NCBI RefSeq assembly: GCF_000373105.1 | Contig: NZ_KB890428.1 | Span: 1 to 64,000 of the forward strand | Direction of reading: 5' to 3' | Length of the DNA: 64,000 bases | From: Neolewinella persica DSM 23188 | Lineage (GTDB): Bacteria; Bacteroidota; Bacteroidia; Chitinophagales; Saprospiraceae | The notes under the pieces: generated by a model | The model's input: the letters and a program-made list of their open reading frames with translations, nothing else | The model's database searches: none | What the model was told of the DNA's origin: nothing | Program-made: the position numbers and the translations under genes | Shown here: positions 8,392 to 16,075 of the stretch, in pieces | Layout: each line of letters starts with the position of its first letter | Numbering within the stretch: position 1 is the stretch's first letter

Positions 8392-8422
8392 TAAAGATCA
8401 ATTGTTTTGATGACCAATGCTA
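8389..8422. promoter_or_regulatory. Composite CRP/FNR-type operator for the OmpA-like gene
   Basis: Perfect TGATaaagATCA (8389-8400, overlapping the CBS stop codon) plus a degenerate partner TGACcaatGCTA (8411-8422), 10 bp apart. GTAGTTTG (8446-8453) places TTTG 28 bp from the right edge. The TTTG is part of a 13-bp palindrome TTTGTAATACAAA (8450-8462). The predicted transcript starts just before the lipoprotein start codon at 8476. Confidence 0.55.
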
Positions 8423-8475
8423 TTGACAAGAAGGCAGCTCCCGCCGTAGTTTGTAATACAAAACCACCTATGATT

Positions 8476-9384
8476 ATGCATAAATTTATTATTATCAGTT
8501 TCACCATTTTGGTGAGTCTTACCTCGTGTGTCAGCAAAAAGCAATACGATGAGTTACAGGCCAGCACTACGGCACGTCTTGCTCAGCAAGAGGAAACCAT
8601 AGTGAGGCACAACCAGGAAATTAATCGTTACGCTCAGCGCCTCGCCGATTGCGAGCGGCGTGAAGCCGTGGTACAAACCCAGGTGGAGAATGCCAATTCT
8701 CAGGTCCGGATTCGGGAGGAACAAATCGCCGATCTGAAAAAACAGCGCGATCAGCAGCTTACCCAGGTGGGTGACCTTACGGTATTAAGCCAAGGCGCTA
8801 ACCAGAATATTAACAATACGCTTAAGCAGTTGGAGACTAAGGACAAGTATATCCGCCTGCTCCAAAATGCCAAGTCCAAGGCGGATTCCATTAACCTTGC
8901 CCTGGCCATTAACCTCAAGAGTGTCCTCCGTGAAGGCATAGAGGACCAGGATGTTGAGATCAAGGTAGATAAGACTGTGGTCTACATCAACTTGTCCGAC
9001 AAGATGCTCTACAAAAGTGGGAGTTACGAAATCACCGAACGCGCCGGTGAAGTTCTGCAGAAAATTGCTACTATCGCTAAAAGCCGTCCTAGTCTGGACT
9101 TGATGGTGGAAGGTTACACGGATAACGTTAGAATTTCCAACAGCTGTATCAAGGACAATTGGGACCTCTCGGTTTTTCGTTCCACCTCTGTAGTCAAAGC
9201 CTTGCAAAATAACTACGGCATTGACCCCAACCGCCTTATTGCCTCCGGCCGTGGAGAGTATAACACCCTGGCCACCAATGATACGGCGGAGGGGCGTAGC
9301 ATCAACCGCCGTACGCGCATCATTCTATTACCTAAGCTGAATCAGTTCTATGACCTGCTTGATCCGACAAAGTTGCCGGAATAG
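8476..9384 (+). CDS. OmpA-family peptidoglycan-binding outer-membrane lipoprotein
   Basis: 302 aa from the ATG at 8476 (8470 is equally possible); the longer frame from 8407 begins before the predicted promoter. A lipoprotein signal ends in LVSLTSC, so the mature protein starts at Cys and is lipid-anchored. Residues about 25-140 are a charged, Gln/Glu-rich coiled coil (QQEETIVRHNQEINRYAQRL). The OmpA C-terminal domain occupies about 165-295 with DLMVEGYTDN, DNWDLSVFRSTSVVKAL and the arginine-rich GRSINRRTRI that contacts diaminopimelate. It probably tethers the outer membrane to peptidoglycan. It is placed under the composite operator at 8389. Confidence 0.9.
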   Translation: MHKFIIISFTILVSLTSCVSKKQYDELQASTTARLAQQEETIVRHNQEINRYAQRLADCERREAVVQTQVENANSQVRIREEQIADLKKQRDQQLTQVGDLTVLSQGANQNINNTLKQLETKDKYIRLLQNAKSKADSINLALAINLKSVLREGIEDQDVEIKVDKTVVYINLSDKMLYKSGSYEITERAGEVLQKIATIAKSRPSLDLMVEGYTDNVRISNSCIKDNWDLSVFRSTSVVKALQNNYGIDPNRLIASGRGEYNTLATNDTAEGRSINRRTRIILLPKLNQFYDLLDPTKLPE

Positions 9385-9423
9385 AGCGCTTAATAGCGCT
9401 GACGAAAGAGTTTATATAGAGAA

Positions 9424-9584
9424 CGCAAATCAAGCGCTAAAAAAGTACTTATCTGTTGAAACAGCTACGAAGTTCACCGTTGCGAAGTGAGTGATACTTG
9501 AGGTAGCCGATTACTCATTCAATTATTCTTTGAATTCCAAGCTACATGTGAAGTAGACAGGCTCACTTTAGCGCTTGATTCGCG
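9424..9584. repeat. MITE-like 161-bp element with 16-bp terminal inverted repeats
   Basis: Terminal arms CGCAAATCAAGCGCTA (9424-9439) and TAGCGCTTGATTCGCG (9569-9584) are inverted with one mismatch. The interior near 9470-9530 resembles repeat family B (GCGAAGTGAGTG, then CTACTCA..AATTATTCT-like text). No ORF. It fills the gap between the OmpA-like and histidine kinase genes, where no CRP/FNR-type dyad is seen. Confidence 0.5.
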
Positions 9585-9606
9585 TAGATAATACTAAAAG
9601 TGTTCC

Positions 9607-10809
9607 ATGCGTAGTACGCCAAAAAAAATGAGTGAGGAAGACAACCGCTGGCTAAAGGCTCTTTTTGAAATGGCCACGGATGGGATTGTGACGATTAGCC
9701 TGCAGGGTATCATTGAAAACGTTAACCTGGCCGTCTGTGAGCTATTCGGGTATAAAAGGGAAGAGTTGTGTGGTCAGAAGGTGAAAATGTTAATGGGGAA
9801 CCATGACCGAATGTACCACGATGAATACCTCGAACGGTACCAGCGTACCCGGGAACCTCACATCATTGGCATTGGCCGGGAAGTTACTGGCCGTCGAAAG
9901 AATGGGGAAGAATTCCCCTTGCGCCTGGCGATAAGCGAGGTTAAACTCGACGACCAGATCATTTATCTTGGTATGTTGCACGACCTGACCGATTATAAAC
10001 GAGCTCAGGAAAGGGTGGCGCAGCTCAACAGTGAACTGGAAACAAAGGTGCAAGACAGGACGGCCACGCTGCGCCGCAGAGAAAAGGAACTGCAACAAGC
10101 ACTCGGTAAGGAGCGAGAACTAAATGAGCTCAAGAGCCGCTTTCTGAGTATGGCCAGCCATGAGTTTAAAACTCCGTTGAGTACCATCCTCAGCTCGGTT
10201 GAGCTTATTGAGCATTACCGGGAAGCGCAACAGGAACGGAAGCGTGAAAAGCATATTGGTCGGATTAAGGATGCGGTAAACCAACTCATCGATGTACTGA
10301 ATGATTTTTTGTCTTTATCAAAGCTGGAACAAGGGAAGGTAGAAGTATCGCCCCGGGTGACCGACCTGCGGTCGATCATCTCAACCAGTGTGGAAAGCAG
10401 CGAGGGGCAGCTAAAGGAAGGCCAGCATGTGGTGCTTGATTTGGCCCCGGAACCTGGTCTTATTATGACGGACGCCAAGCTGTTGCGGCACGTGCTGGTC
10501 AACCTGATCTCGAACGCCGCTAAATATTCTTCGCCGGGAATGGGGATCACCATCGCCAGCGGGCGACGCGGGAAAGATTTTTTTATCAGTATTATTGATC
10601 AAGGTATCGGTATTCCCGCAGAAGATCAGGCTTATCTTTTTGATCGGTTTTTTCGCGCCCGTAACGTTGAAAACGTAAAAGGGACTGGACTGGGACTCAA
10701 TATTGTTAGCCATTATGTCCAGTTACTAGGGGGGAAGATCGAGTTTACGAGTGAGGTCGATTCGGGGTCGACTTTCACCATCGTGCTACCGGCAATAATT
10801 GATAAATAA
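9607..10809 (+). CDS. FixL-like PAS sensor histidine kinase
   Basis: 400 aa, no membrane segment, so cytoplasmic. A PAS domain (about 12-130), a coiled coil (about 130-175), HisKA with phospho-acceptor H185 (SMASHEFKTPLSTILSS) and an HATPase_c domain (NLISNAAKYSS; FDRFFRARN; GTGLGLNIV) follow in order. The PAS region YHDEYLERY...PHIIGIGREV aligns with rhizobial FixL: His71, Arg77, His85 and Arg91 correspond to haem ligand His200, Arg206, His214 and Arg220 of Bradyrhizobium FixL. That makes an O2-sensing haem PAS likely, though related non-haem PAS domains share part of this text. No response regulator is adjacent. No composite operator is visible upstream. Confidence 0.85.
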   Translation: MRSTPKKMSEEDNRWLKALFEMATDGIVTISLQGIIENVNLAVCELFGYKREELCGQKVKMLMGNHDRMYHDEYLERYQRTREPHIIGIGREVTGRRKNGEEFPLRLAISEVKLDDQIIYLGMLHDLTDYKRAQERVAQLNSELETKVQDRTATLRRREKELQQALGKERELNELKSRFLSMASHEFKTPLSTILSSVELIEHYREAQQERKREKHIGRIKDAVNQLIDVLNDFLSLSKLEQGKVEVSPRVTDLRSIISTSVESSEGQLKEGQHVVLDLAPEPGLIMTDAKLLRHVLVNLISNAAKYSSPGMGITIASGRRGKDFFISIIDQGIGIPAEDQAYLFDRFFRARNVENVKGTGLGLNIVSHYVQLLGGKIEFTSEVDSGSTFTIVLPAIIDK

Positions 10810-10882
10810 GGCTATTGGCAATACAACAATTCCCGTCATCTAAGATCAGGTGTAATGGATGGTCTTTCCCTGCTCCCTGATT

Positions 10883-10908
10883 CCTTTCCCTGCACCCGCG
10901 ACCTCGCC
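10883..10908 (-). repeat. Dispersed intergenic repeat A, single inverted unit
   Basis: Reads ...CTGCACCCGCGACCTCGCC on the plus strand, in the convergent gap between the histidine kinase and USP-3. One or two substitutions from the consensus. Confidence 0.65.
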
Positions 10909-10949
10909 ACCTTATTTCACTAACTTCTGACACAGGTCGGCCCGGTAGG

Positions 10950-11744
10950 TTAATAACTATCCTGTAAAATAAGTATAGGGATCGTGGCTGACCCGGTAAC
11001 TCTGCGGGCTACCGAACCCGTTGCCTTGTTGCCCAGTAAATGTTCTGCGCGGTGGGTGACGACGACGATATCTGCAGCTGTCAGGTCCGCAAATCCTACT
11101 ACGGCATTCCCGACGGGGTGATGTTCATCGACCTGGTAATAGAAGCGATATTCGACCCCCGTCAATAACCTCGCATATGCCTTGTCGGGCATCGCCCGCT
11201 CGGTAGACTGCAAATAATGAAACAGCAGTAATTGGGTCCGCTCAGAATCCAGTAATTGGAGTAGAGGGGACAGTTGACGTAAATTTCTGGGACATTCCTT
11301 GTCGGCGGCCAGCATAAAACGGCGTGGATATTTTACCGGAGCATAACTGGGAACCGCCAATATCGGGATCCGGGTATCTTCCATCAGGGAAGTTGTGGTG
11401 CTTCCCCAGGGATCGTCGGGTTGGAAGTGTTCGCCCTGACACCCCATTACAACCAGGTCACAGTCTCCGTCGTCAATAACTCGTCTTAAGGTAGGAACAA
11501 TGGCTCCTTCATAGAGGTACGCAGCAGTCGTGATCCCCCGTTGCCCGATGCTTTCGGCCAGTTCAGTTAGCTGCTTTTCCAATTCGGCAGCAGACGCTGT
11601 GTTATCCTTTGAACCTGACTTTGATGGGTCGAGAACGTACACCAGGCTGATTTTCGAATTCATTACTAACGCGATTTCTTCGGCATAGGCCAGGGCGCGG
11701 TCAGCTGGTTTACTGAAATCGATGCCTACTAATATATGTTTCAT
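10950..11744 (-). CDS. Universal stress protein, two UspA domains (USP-3)
   Basis: 264 aa, the shortest of the seven. Domain 1 starts MKHILVGIDFSKPADRALAYA and contains GCQG-x9-GSTT, an exact match to the ATP-binding pattern G-x2-G-x9-G(S/T); it ends IPILAVPSYA. Domain 2 (about 140-264) is more divergent but ends VVVTHRAEHLLGNKATGSVA and IPILILQ. It follows USP-4 by 57 bp with no TGA-N6-TCA dyad in the gap, so it is most likely the second gene of a USP-4/USP-3 operon driven from the promoter near 12717. Of the seven it and USP-5 have the cleanest nucleotide-binding motif. Confidence 0.92.
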   Translation of the reverse strand: MKHILVGIDFSKPADRALAYAEEIALVMNSKISLVYVLDPSKSGSKDNTASAAELEKQLTELAESIGQRGITTAAYLYEGAIVPTLRRVIDDGDCDLVVMGCQGEHFQPDDPWGSTTTSLMEDTRIPILAVPSYAPVKYPRRFMLAADKECPRNLRQLSPLLQLLDSERTQLLLFHYLQSTERAMPDKAYARLLTGVEYRFYYQVDEHHPVGNAVVGFADLTAADIVVVTHRAEHLLGNKATGSVARRVTGSATIPILILQDSY

Positions 11745-11801
11745 TTGTTGCTATTATTTTGTATGAAGTTGCCCGAAAATCAGATTACCACTTATTGGTT
11801 A

Positions 11802-12671
11802 TCAATCATCGTTGGCAGAAAAAGGGATGACCATCATCGGCACCTTCCCAACCTGAATAATTGATTTTAGATTTTTTTTGTCTAATAGGCGACTCCAAAA
11901 TCCCTGACGTTTGCCCCCGAGGACCAGCAGGTCAATCTGTTTGTCGTCCACGTATTGGGAAAGCTGATCGACAACATTCCCGGTGGGCAGCAGGTCGAAT
12001 TCATAACTAAAAGACGGAGCCTCTTTACCCGAGGTCAGCTCCATAAAGTCGTCTTCATTCTCCATTTCCTGCCGCCAGTCGGCTTTTTTGACGTGTACGA
12101 AGCGGACCTCGGGCTTCAATCTTTCGATGATACTCTTGGAAAACTGTCCGATACGGATGATCTCCTCCGCATCGTCAAAAGCGATCGCTATACGTTTGAC
12201 TACAATCTGGCTGTACCCTTTTGGAATCAGCATCACCGGACAGCCCCCTCGTAGGGCAACCGGTGTTGCCACGCTGCCGTATAAGCCTGGAGGATGTATG
12301 CCGGCTCCCGCACCAACTCCGCCCATGACAATAAAGGCGGTGGTGGCTTCCTTGCTTAATGACTTGATTTTGGTAGAGGCCATGCCTGAAAGGACGGACA
12401 GCCGTACTTCCGGAACAAAAGAGTTGGAGCCATGATTAGCTGAAAGTCCTGGATTTACGTTGGTCCTGGCAAACTGTGCAAGCCGATGGACAAGTTTCTC
12501 CTCGTCGCGCTTTTGTTCGGGGGTAGTTAAGCTATGCGCACCGCTTAAGACCAGGTCGGAAACGTGAACAATGCGGAGGTTGTAATTCATCATCTCCGCC
12601 AAATAGGTGCCGAATTTAGTGGCAATGGCAGCGGTTTCCGAAAAATCAACGGGTATAACGACATTTTTCAT
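11802..12671 (-). CDS. Universal stress protein, two UspA domains (USP-4)
   Basis: 289 aa from the ATG at 12671 (MKNVVIPVDFSETAAIATKFG). The longer start at 12716 falls within the predicted promoter, so it is rejected. Domain 1 ends with MGGVGAGAGIHPPGLYGSVA and CPVMLIPKGY; domain 2 ends LLVLGGKRQGFWSRLLDKKN and VPMMVIPF. The glycine loop is the MGGVGxG variant also found in USP-1, USP-6 and USP-7, which together form one subfamily distinct from USP-2, USP-3 and USP-5. First gene of an operon with USP-3, under the operator at 12745-12778. Confidence 0.92.
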   Translation of the reverse strand: MKNVVIPVDFSETAAIATKFGTYLAEMMNYNLRIVHVSDLVLSGAHSLTTPEQKRDEEKLVHRLAQFARTNVNPGLSANHGSNSFVPEVRLSVLSGMASTKIKSLSKEATTAFIVMGGVGAGAGIHPPGLYGSVATPVALRGGCPVMLIPKGYSQIVVKRIAIAFDDAEEIIRIGQFSKSIIERLKPEVRFVHVKKADWRQEMENEDDFMELTSGKEAPSFSYEFDLLPTGNVVDQLSQYVDDKQIDLLVLGGKRQGFWSRLLDKKNLKSIIQVGKVPMMVIPFSANDD

Positions 12672-12713
12672 CAGGGACAAATTTATGTAGTGAAATATCT
12701 CCACTAGCTTCTC

Positions 12714-12721
12714 CAAAGATC
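12714..12721 (-). promoter_or_regulatory. -7 promoter element of the USP-4/USP-3 operon
   Basis: Reads GATCTTTG on the minus strand (TTTG exact, A conserved). TTTG begins 28 bp from the operator edge at 12745. A nearly identical GATCTTTA stands at the same distance from the kinase operator at 20855. Confidence 0.5.
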
Positions 12722-12744
12722 AATACCAAAATGTAATGGACTTA

Positions 12745-12778
12745 TGACTTAGATCAGTATCTTCCTTGATCTTAGTCA
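12745..12778. promoter_or_regulatory. Composite CRP/FNR-type operator upstream of USP-4
   Basis: TGACttagATCA (12745-12756) and TGATcttaGTCA (12767-12778), 10 bp apart. The two dyads are mirror images, so the whole 36-bp block (12744-12779) is an inverted repeat with 13-bp arms and one mismatch. It could be misread as a terminator of the DUF6544 gene, but no U-tract follows on either strand. Confidence 0.68.
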
Positions 12779-12822
12779 TGCTCTTTTGTTTTCCCCCACT
12801 GCCAGGTAATAGTATGCGCTAT

Positions 12823-13920
12823 TTATCCTTGCTCCTGACCGGATTGATAATTTAAGTCATTTACCCGAACCTCCAGCCATCTCCACGGACCTTCCGGTAA
12901 GATCCAGGAGACCCGTACAACGACGGGTACCTCAACTCCGTCTAACGTGCCATGTTCAATCGCCTCGATGACCCACGGTATCCGTTTGGCATCGCTGTCC
13001 GATTCATAGTAGCGTTGCGCCGTAAATTTTTGAAATACCCCCGCTTCCGTGAAATGAAAGGTGCCACTTCCCTGGAGTCCATTTACCAGGATGGTGGCTT
13101 TGGCCGAAAGGTGATCTATCGGTTCCCAGGTAACGGAGGGGCCACGGGCGGCCATGGGGTACCACGCCATTTCGGCAAGGAATCGTTGTAGGGCTGCTTC
13201 ATCCGTCTTGGGGTTGTTTTCCGCACGGGCTACTGGGAACAGGGACCATAATTTCATCAGCGTTGAGCCGCTTCCCTCCGTAAACCTGTCTGTGCCGGAG
13301 ATGTAAGTGAATGCATTCATCCGCATATTTACGGTCCATTGGAAAGCTGGCGGATTTAGCGTTACTACTTGCTCAGCCGTAGCTGAATACCAGTTCTCTT
13401 GCGCTGGAGTTAGCTTCATCATTAGTTCCTGGCTCATCGATACCCAGGTTGGATAGCCGCGATCGAGTGCTCCACTGTTATTCAACCATTTTTTGACCGG
13501 AGCCGGTAGCTTATTGGTTGAGTTGTGCTGAAGCGGCGCCGCTCTGACTGCTGCGAGCATATCGTTTCGCAGGTGTGTATTTTTAGCGGTGAAGTTATTA
13601 TGGGCAAATCCCAGAATGATGGCTACCAGTAAAATCAAATTTGGCAGTGTTCCAAATTTAGCTTCCGCCCAGGAATCAATTATCAGGAATTGAGAAAATA
13701 GAACCGCTATACCGCCCACAATCCACCAAAAGGGAAATTGCGCCATCCATAGCACTACGGCAAGGAATAATAAAATGCTGGCGACTAGCCATAATGTTCC
13801 GGCGAGTGCTGACGGGGGTGTACTCAGAGGAGTTGATTTGGTTAGGGAGAATGCCTGCAGGAAACCCATGGAGTGGATGAGTGCATGGAGTAGAAGTATG
13901 ATTGCTATGACGTTTTTCAT
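12823..13920 (-). CDS. Membrane protein with DUF6544-like periplasmic region
   Basis: 365 aa. The N-terminal 110 residues hold about four hydrophobic segments (VIAIILLLHALIHSMGF; LWLVASILLFLAVVLWM; FWWIVGGIAVLFSQFLII; LPNLILLVAIILGFA). The rest is soluble and matches a conserved uncharacterised family (PVKKWLNNSGA; TPAQENWYSATAEQVVTLNPPAF; AEMAWYPMAA) that I recall as DUF6544/DUF6920. No known function. It is transcribed in the same direction as USP-4, 150 bp upstream of it, but the operator between them suggests separate control. Its own upstream region (13921-14128) shows no composite operator. Confidence 0.7.
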   Translation of the reverse strand: MKNVIAIILLLHALIHSMGFLQAFSLTKSTPLSTPPSALAGTLWLVASILLFLAVVLWMAQFPFWWIVGGIAVLFSQFLIIDSWAEAKFGTLPNLILLVAIILGFAHNNFTAKNTHLRNDMLAAVRAAPLQHNSTNKLPAPVKKWLNNSGALDRGYPTWVSMSQELMMKLTPAQENWYSATAEQVVTLNPPAFQWTVNMRMNAFTYISGTDRFTEGSGSTLMKLWSLFPVARAENNPKTDEAALQRFLAEMAWYPMAARGPSVTWEPIDHLSAKATILVNGLQGSGTFHFTEAGVFQKFTAQRYYESDSDAKRIPWVIEAIEHGTLDGVEVPVVVRVSWILPEGPWRWLEVRVNDLNYQSGQEQG

Positions 13921-14069
13921 GTCAAAGTACTTTAGACTGATTTTTTAGGTGTTAAAATTAATCTAACTGGTGGTGAGTGGCCCTGGTTTCTTTATGAGAG
14001 CTTATGCTGGCGCAAAGGAAAGTTTTAAGCAACTAAGCCTGCGTTGGCATCATTGCTCTTGAAAACTAT

Positions 14070-14092
14070 CTCTTGCACCCGCGACCGCGCCC
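14070..14092 (-). repeat. Dispersed intergenic repeat A, single inverted unit
   Basis: CTTGCACCCGCGACCGCGCC in the gap between DUF6544 and the ABC ATPase gene. A lone TGACtaaaTTCA at 14107-14118 nearby has no partner at 22 bp. Confidence 0.65.
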
Positions 14093-14128
14093 TGAAAACA
14101 CTATCCTGACTAAATTCACTCATTCATC

Positions 14129-14812
14129 TCATGAGGGCAAAATCCGTCCATCCTCCATCGTAATCACCCGATCCGTCCGGTCAGCAAAGTCCTGATCGTG
14201 GGTAACAATAAGTAGCGTAAGTCCCCGGGAAGTAGACAGGTTCCTAAAGATGGAGAGCACATTCTCTGCATTCTTACTGTCCAGATTCCCCGTAGGCTCG
14301 TCGCCCATGATGATACTCGGGGAGTTGATCAGCGCACGGGCGATGGCTACCCGTTGCTTTTCACCACCCGAAATTCGGGACGCCCGTTTTTCTGCCAGTT
14401 GCCCGATATCCAGCAGCTTCAATAAATCCATGGCCTCTTCCCGAATTTCTTCCTGGCTTTTTCGTGCGAGCTTGCGGGCAGGCAGCATTACGTTATCGAG
14501 TACCGAGAACTCATCGAGCAGGTAGTGAAATTGAAAGACAAAGCCGATATGCTCGTTGCGGACGGCAGAGAGCTCAACCGCAGGCAGCCCCGTCACCTTT
14601 CTGTCGTTAATGAAAAGCTCGCCGGTGTAGTCGGTATCCATCGTCGAGAGAATGTAGAGTAGGGTAGACTTACCACTGCCAGATTTTCCCATAACGGAAA
14701 CGAACTCCCCCCGCGTCACTTCGAAGGACACGTCCTTGATTACGTGAAATTCCGTTGGGTCATGAAAGTACTTGTTAATACCAGTAGCTCGAATAACGGA
14801 TTGGTTTTCCAT
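14129..14812 (-). CDS. ABC transporter ATP-binding protein, MacB/LolD type
   Basis: 227 aa, single NBD. Walker A GKSGSGKSTLL (about 42-52), Q-loop VFQFHYLLDEFS, signature ISGGEKQRVAIARAL, Walker B IIMGDEPTGNLDS and H-loop VTHDQDF are all intact. The EFVSVMGKSGSGKS and LDxxNAENV style is that of the MacB/LolD/FtsE class that works with FtsX-type permeases rather than pumping through its own channel. It starts 2 bp downstream of the permease gene, so adaptor, permease and ATPase form a tight three-gene operon. Substrate unknown. Confidence 0.92.
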   Translation of the reverse strand: MENQSVIRATGINKYFHDPTEFHVIKDVSFEVTRGEFVSVMGKSGSGKSTLLYILSTMDTDYTGELFINDRKVTGLPAVELSAVRNEHIGFVFQFHYLLDEFSVLDNVMLPARKLARKSQEEIREEAMDLLKLLDIGQLAEKRASRISGGEKQRVAIARALINSPSIIMGDEPTGNLDSKNAENVLSIFRNLSTSRGLTLLIVTHDQDFADRTDRVITMEDGRILPS

Positions 14813-14814
14813 AT

Positions 14815-16074
14815 TTATTTTCCTCTTAGGACGTCTACAGGATCCATTTTCATTGCTTTGTTTGCCGGTAAATAGCCAGCGAAGAAAGAGGCTACCAGCG
14901 CGAAAACGAACCCGATGATGAAGTAGGCCGGATCGAAGTTTACCGGGTAGGTAGTTATGGTTGGCAGCTGCTCGATCTCAAAGGGGGTATGGTCGATGAG
15001 GACGGATAAACCCCACCCCAGTAATACGCCCGATATTCCACCAAAAACCCCGATGGTCATGGCCTGTATCATAAATATCGTTTTTACTTCGCGGCCCGAA
15101 AACCCGGTGGCCTTAAGAATGGCAATGTCGTTCATCTTCTCCCGGATAAACATATTGAGGATATTGTAGATGCCAAATCCAGCTACCAGGAGGAGGGTCA
15201 CAGAGACTACGTAGGTAATAAGATTGCGGATGCTCGTTCCGGTATCGAACGAGGCGTTGGCCGTACCAATGTCAACTGCTTTGATGTTGAAAAGCTCCGC
15301 AAAACGCTTTGCAAGCGGTAAGGCTTTTTCAATGTCGTACAGTTTGACGTTCATGGAGGTGACGTAACTACTGCTTTCTCCCAATAATCGCCGCGCCGTA
15401 CCGATGTTTACGAAACTTTGGGTGTCGTCTATCTCCGAAAGGCCGCTCAGGTAAAGCCCTACGACTTTCAGCGAAAGCCTATTACCGGTGGGGCTGACCA
15501 GTTGTACCCGGCCATTGATGCCTGTACTTAGCTTTCGGGCAACGCCGTAGCCCAGGATGATGGCGTTGTCATCCCGCTCCAGCGCGTTAGTACTCCCTTC
15601 CACTATGTAGTCTTGCAGCGGGAAAAGCCTGGTTTCCTCCGCAACGTCAATACCAGCAACTACGCCGTTGAGGTCGAGAGCTCCCGCGCTGTAAAATACC
15701 TGGGAGCTCACCTGTGGGCTAACGCCCCGCACCTCGGGGTATGCACGAATACTCCTGATCATGGAAGGCGCGGCGGCAATGCGGATTTGCTGTTGTTTAG
15801 GCTTAATTGAGTGCACTACGAGTAGGTCGTTTTCGTACGCGGTGCTAAAACTCATTGGTTGTCTGGCCGAGGGGCCAACCTCTTTGTACAGGCGTATGTG
15901 GGGCGTTCGGTTAAGGGTTAAATCGTCGAGCAGCGTATTCAGCCCCGTCATGAAGGTACTCATGGTGATGAACATCCCAACGCCAAAGGTGACACCCAGG
16001 GCCGCAATGATGGACTGCTTAAGCCGGCTGAAGATGTGCTTACCCGCAATGTAAAATAATAGCTTTAAGTCCAT
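14815..16074 (-). CDS. ABC transporter permease, FtsX/MacB type
   Basis: 419 aa from the ATG at 16074 (MDLKLLFYIAGKHIFSRLKQ); a longer frame to 16173 would overlap the adaptor gene and adds an Arg/Ser-rich tail with no fold. TM1 is about 19-45. A periplasmic MacB-PCD-like domain spans about 50-270 (SPQVSSQVFYSAG; GINGRVQLVSPTGNRLSLKV). Three C-terminal TM helices form the FtsX domain (about 285-410; FIREKMNDIAILKATGFSGRE is the typical cytoplasmic coupling segment). It lies 1 bp from the adaptor gene. With the adaptor and ATPase it probably forms a MacAB-like tripartite exporter, but no TolC gene is here. Confidence 0.9.
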   Translation of the reverse strand: MDLKLLFYIAGKHIFSRLKQSIIAALGVTFGVGMFITMSTFMTGLNTLLDDLTLNRTPHIRLYKEVGPSARQPMSFSTAYENDLLVVHSIKPKQQQIRIAAAPSMIRSIRAYPEVRGVSPQVSSQVFYSAGALDLNGVVAGIDVAEETRLFPLQDYIVEGSTNALERDDNAIILGYGVARKLSTGINGRVQLVSPTGNRLSLKVVGLYLSGLSEIDDTQSFVNIGTARRLLGESSSYVTSMNVKLYDIEKALPLAKRFAELFNIKAVDIGTANASFDTGTSIRNLITYVVSVTLLLVAGFGIYNILNMFIREKMNDIAILKATGFSGREVKTIFMIQAMTIGVFGGISGVLLGWGLSVLIDHTPFEIEQLPTITTYPVNFDPAYFIIGFVFALVASFFAGYLPANKAMKMDPVDVLRGK

Positions 16075-16075
16075 C

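Noticed and set aside
12744-12779. Intrinsic terminator for the DUF6544 gene
   Set aside because: Despite 13-bp arms there is no U-tract, and the block fits the paired operator pattern with a promoter at 28 bp.
14107-14118. TGACtaaaTTCA as another CRP/FNR-type operator
   Set aside because: No second dyad lies 22 bp away on either side and no TTTG stands at 28 bp; it lies next to the end of the ABC ATPase gene.
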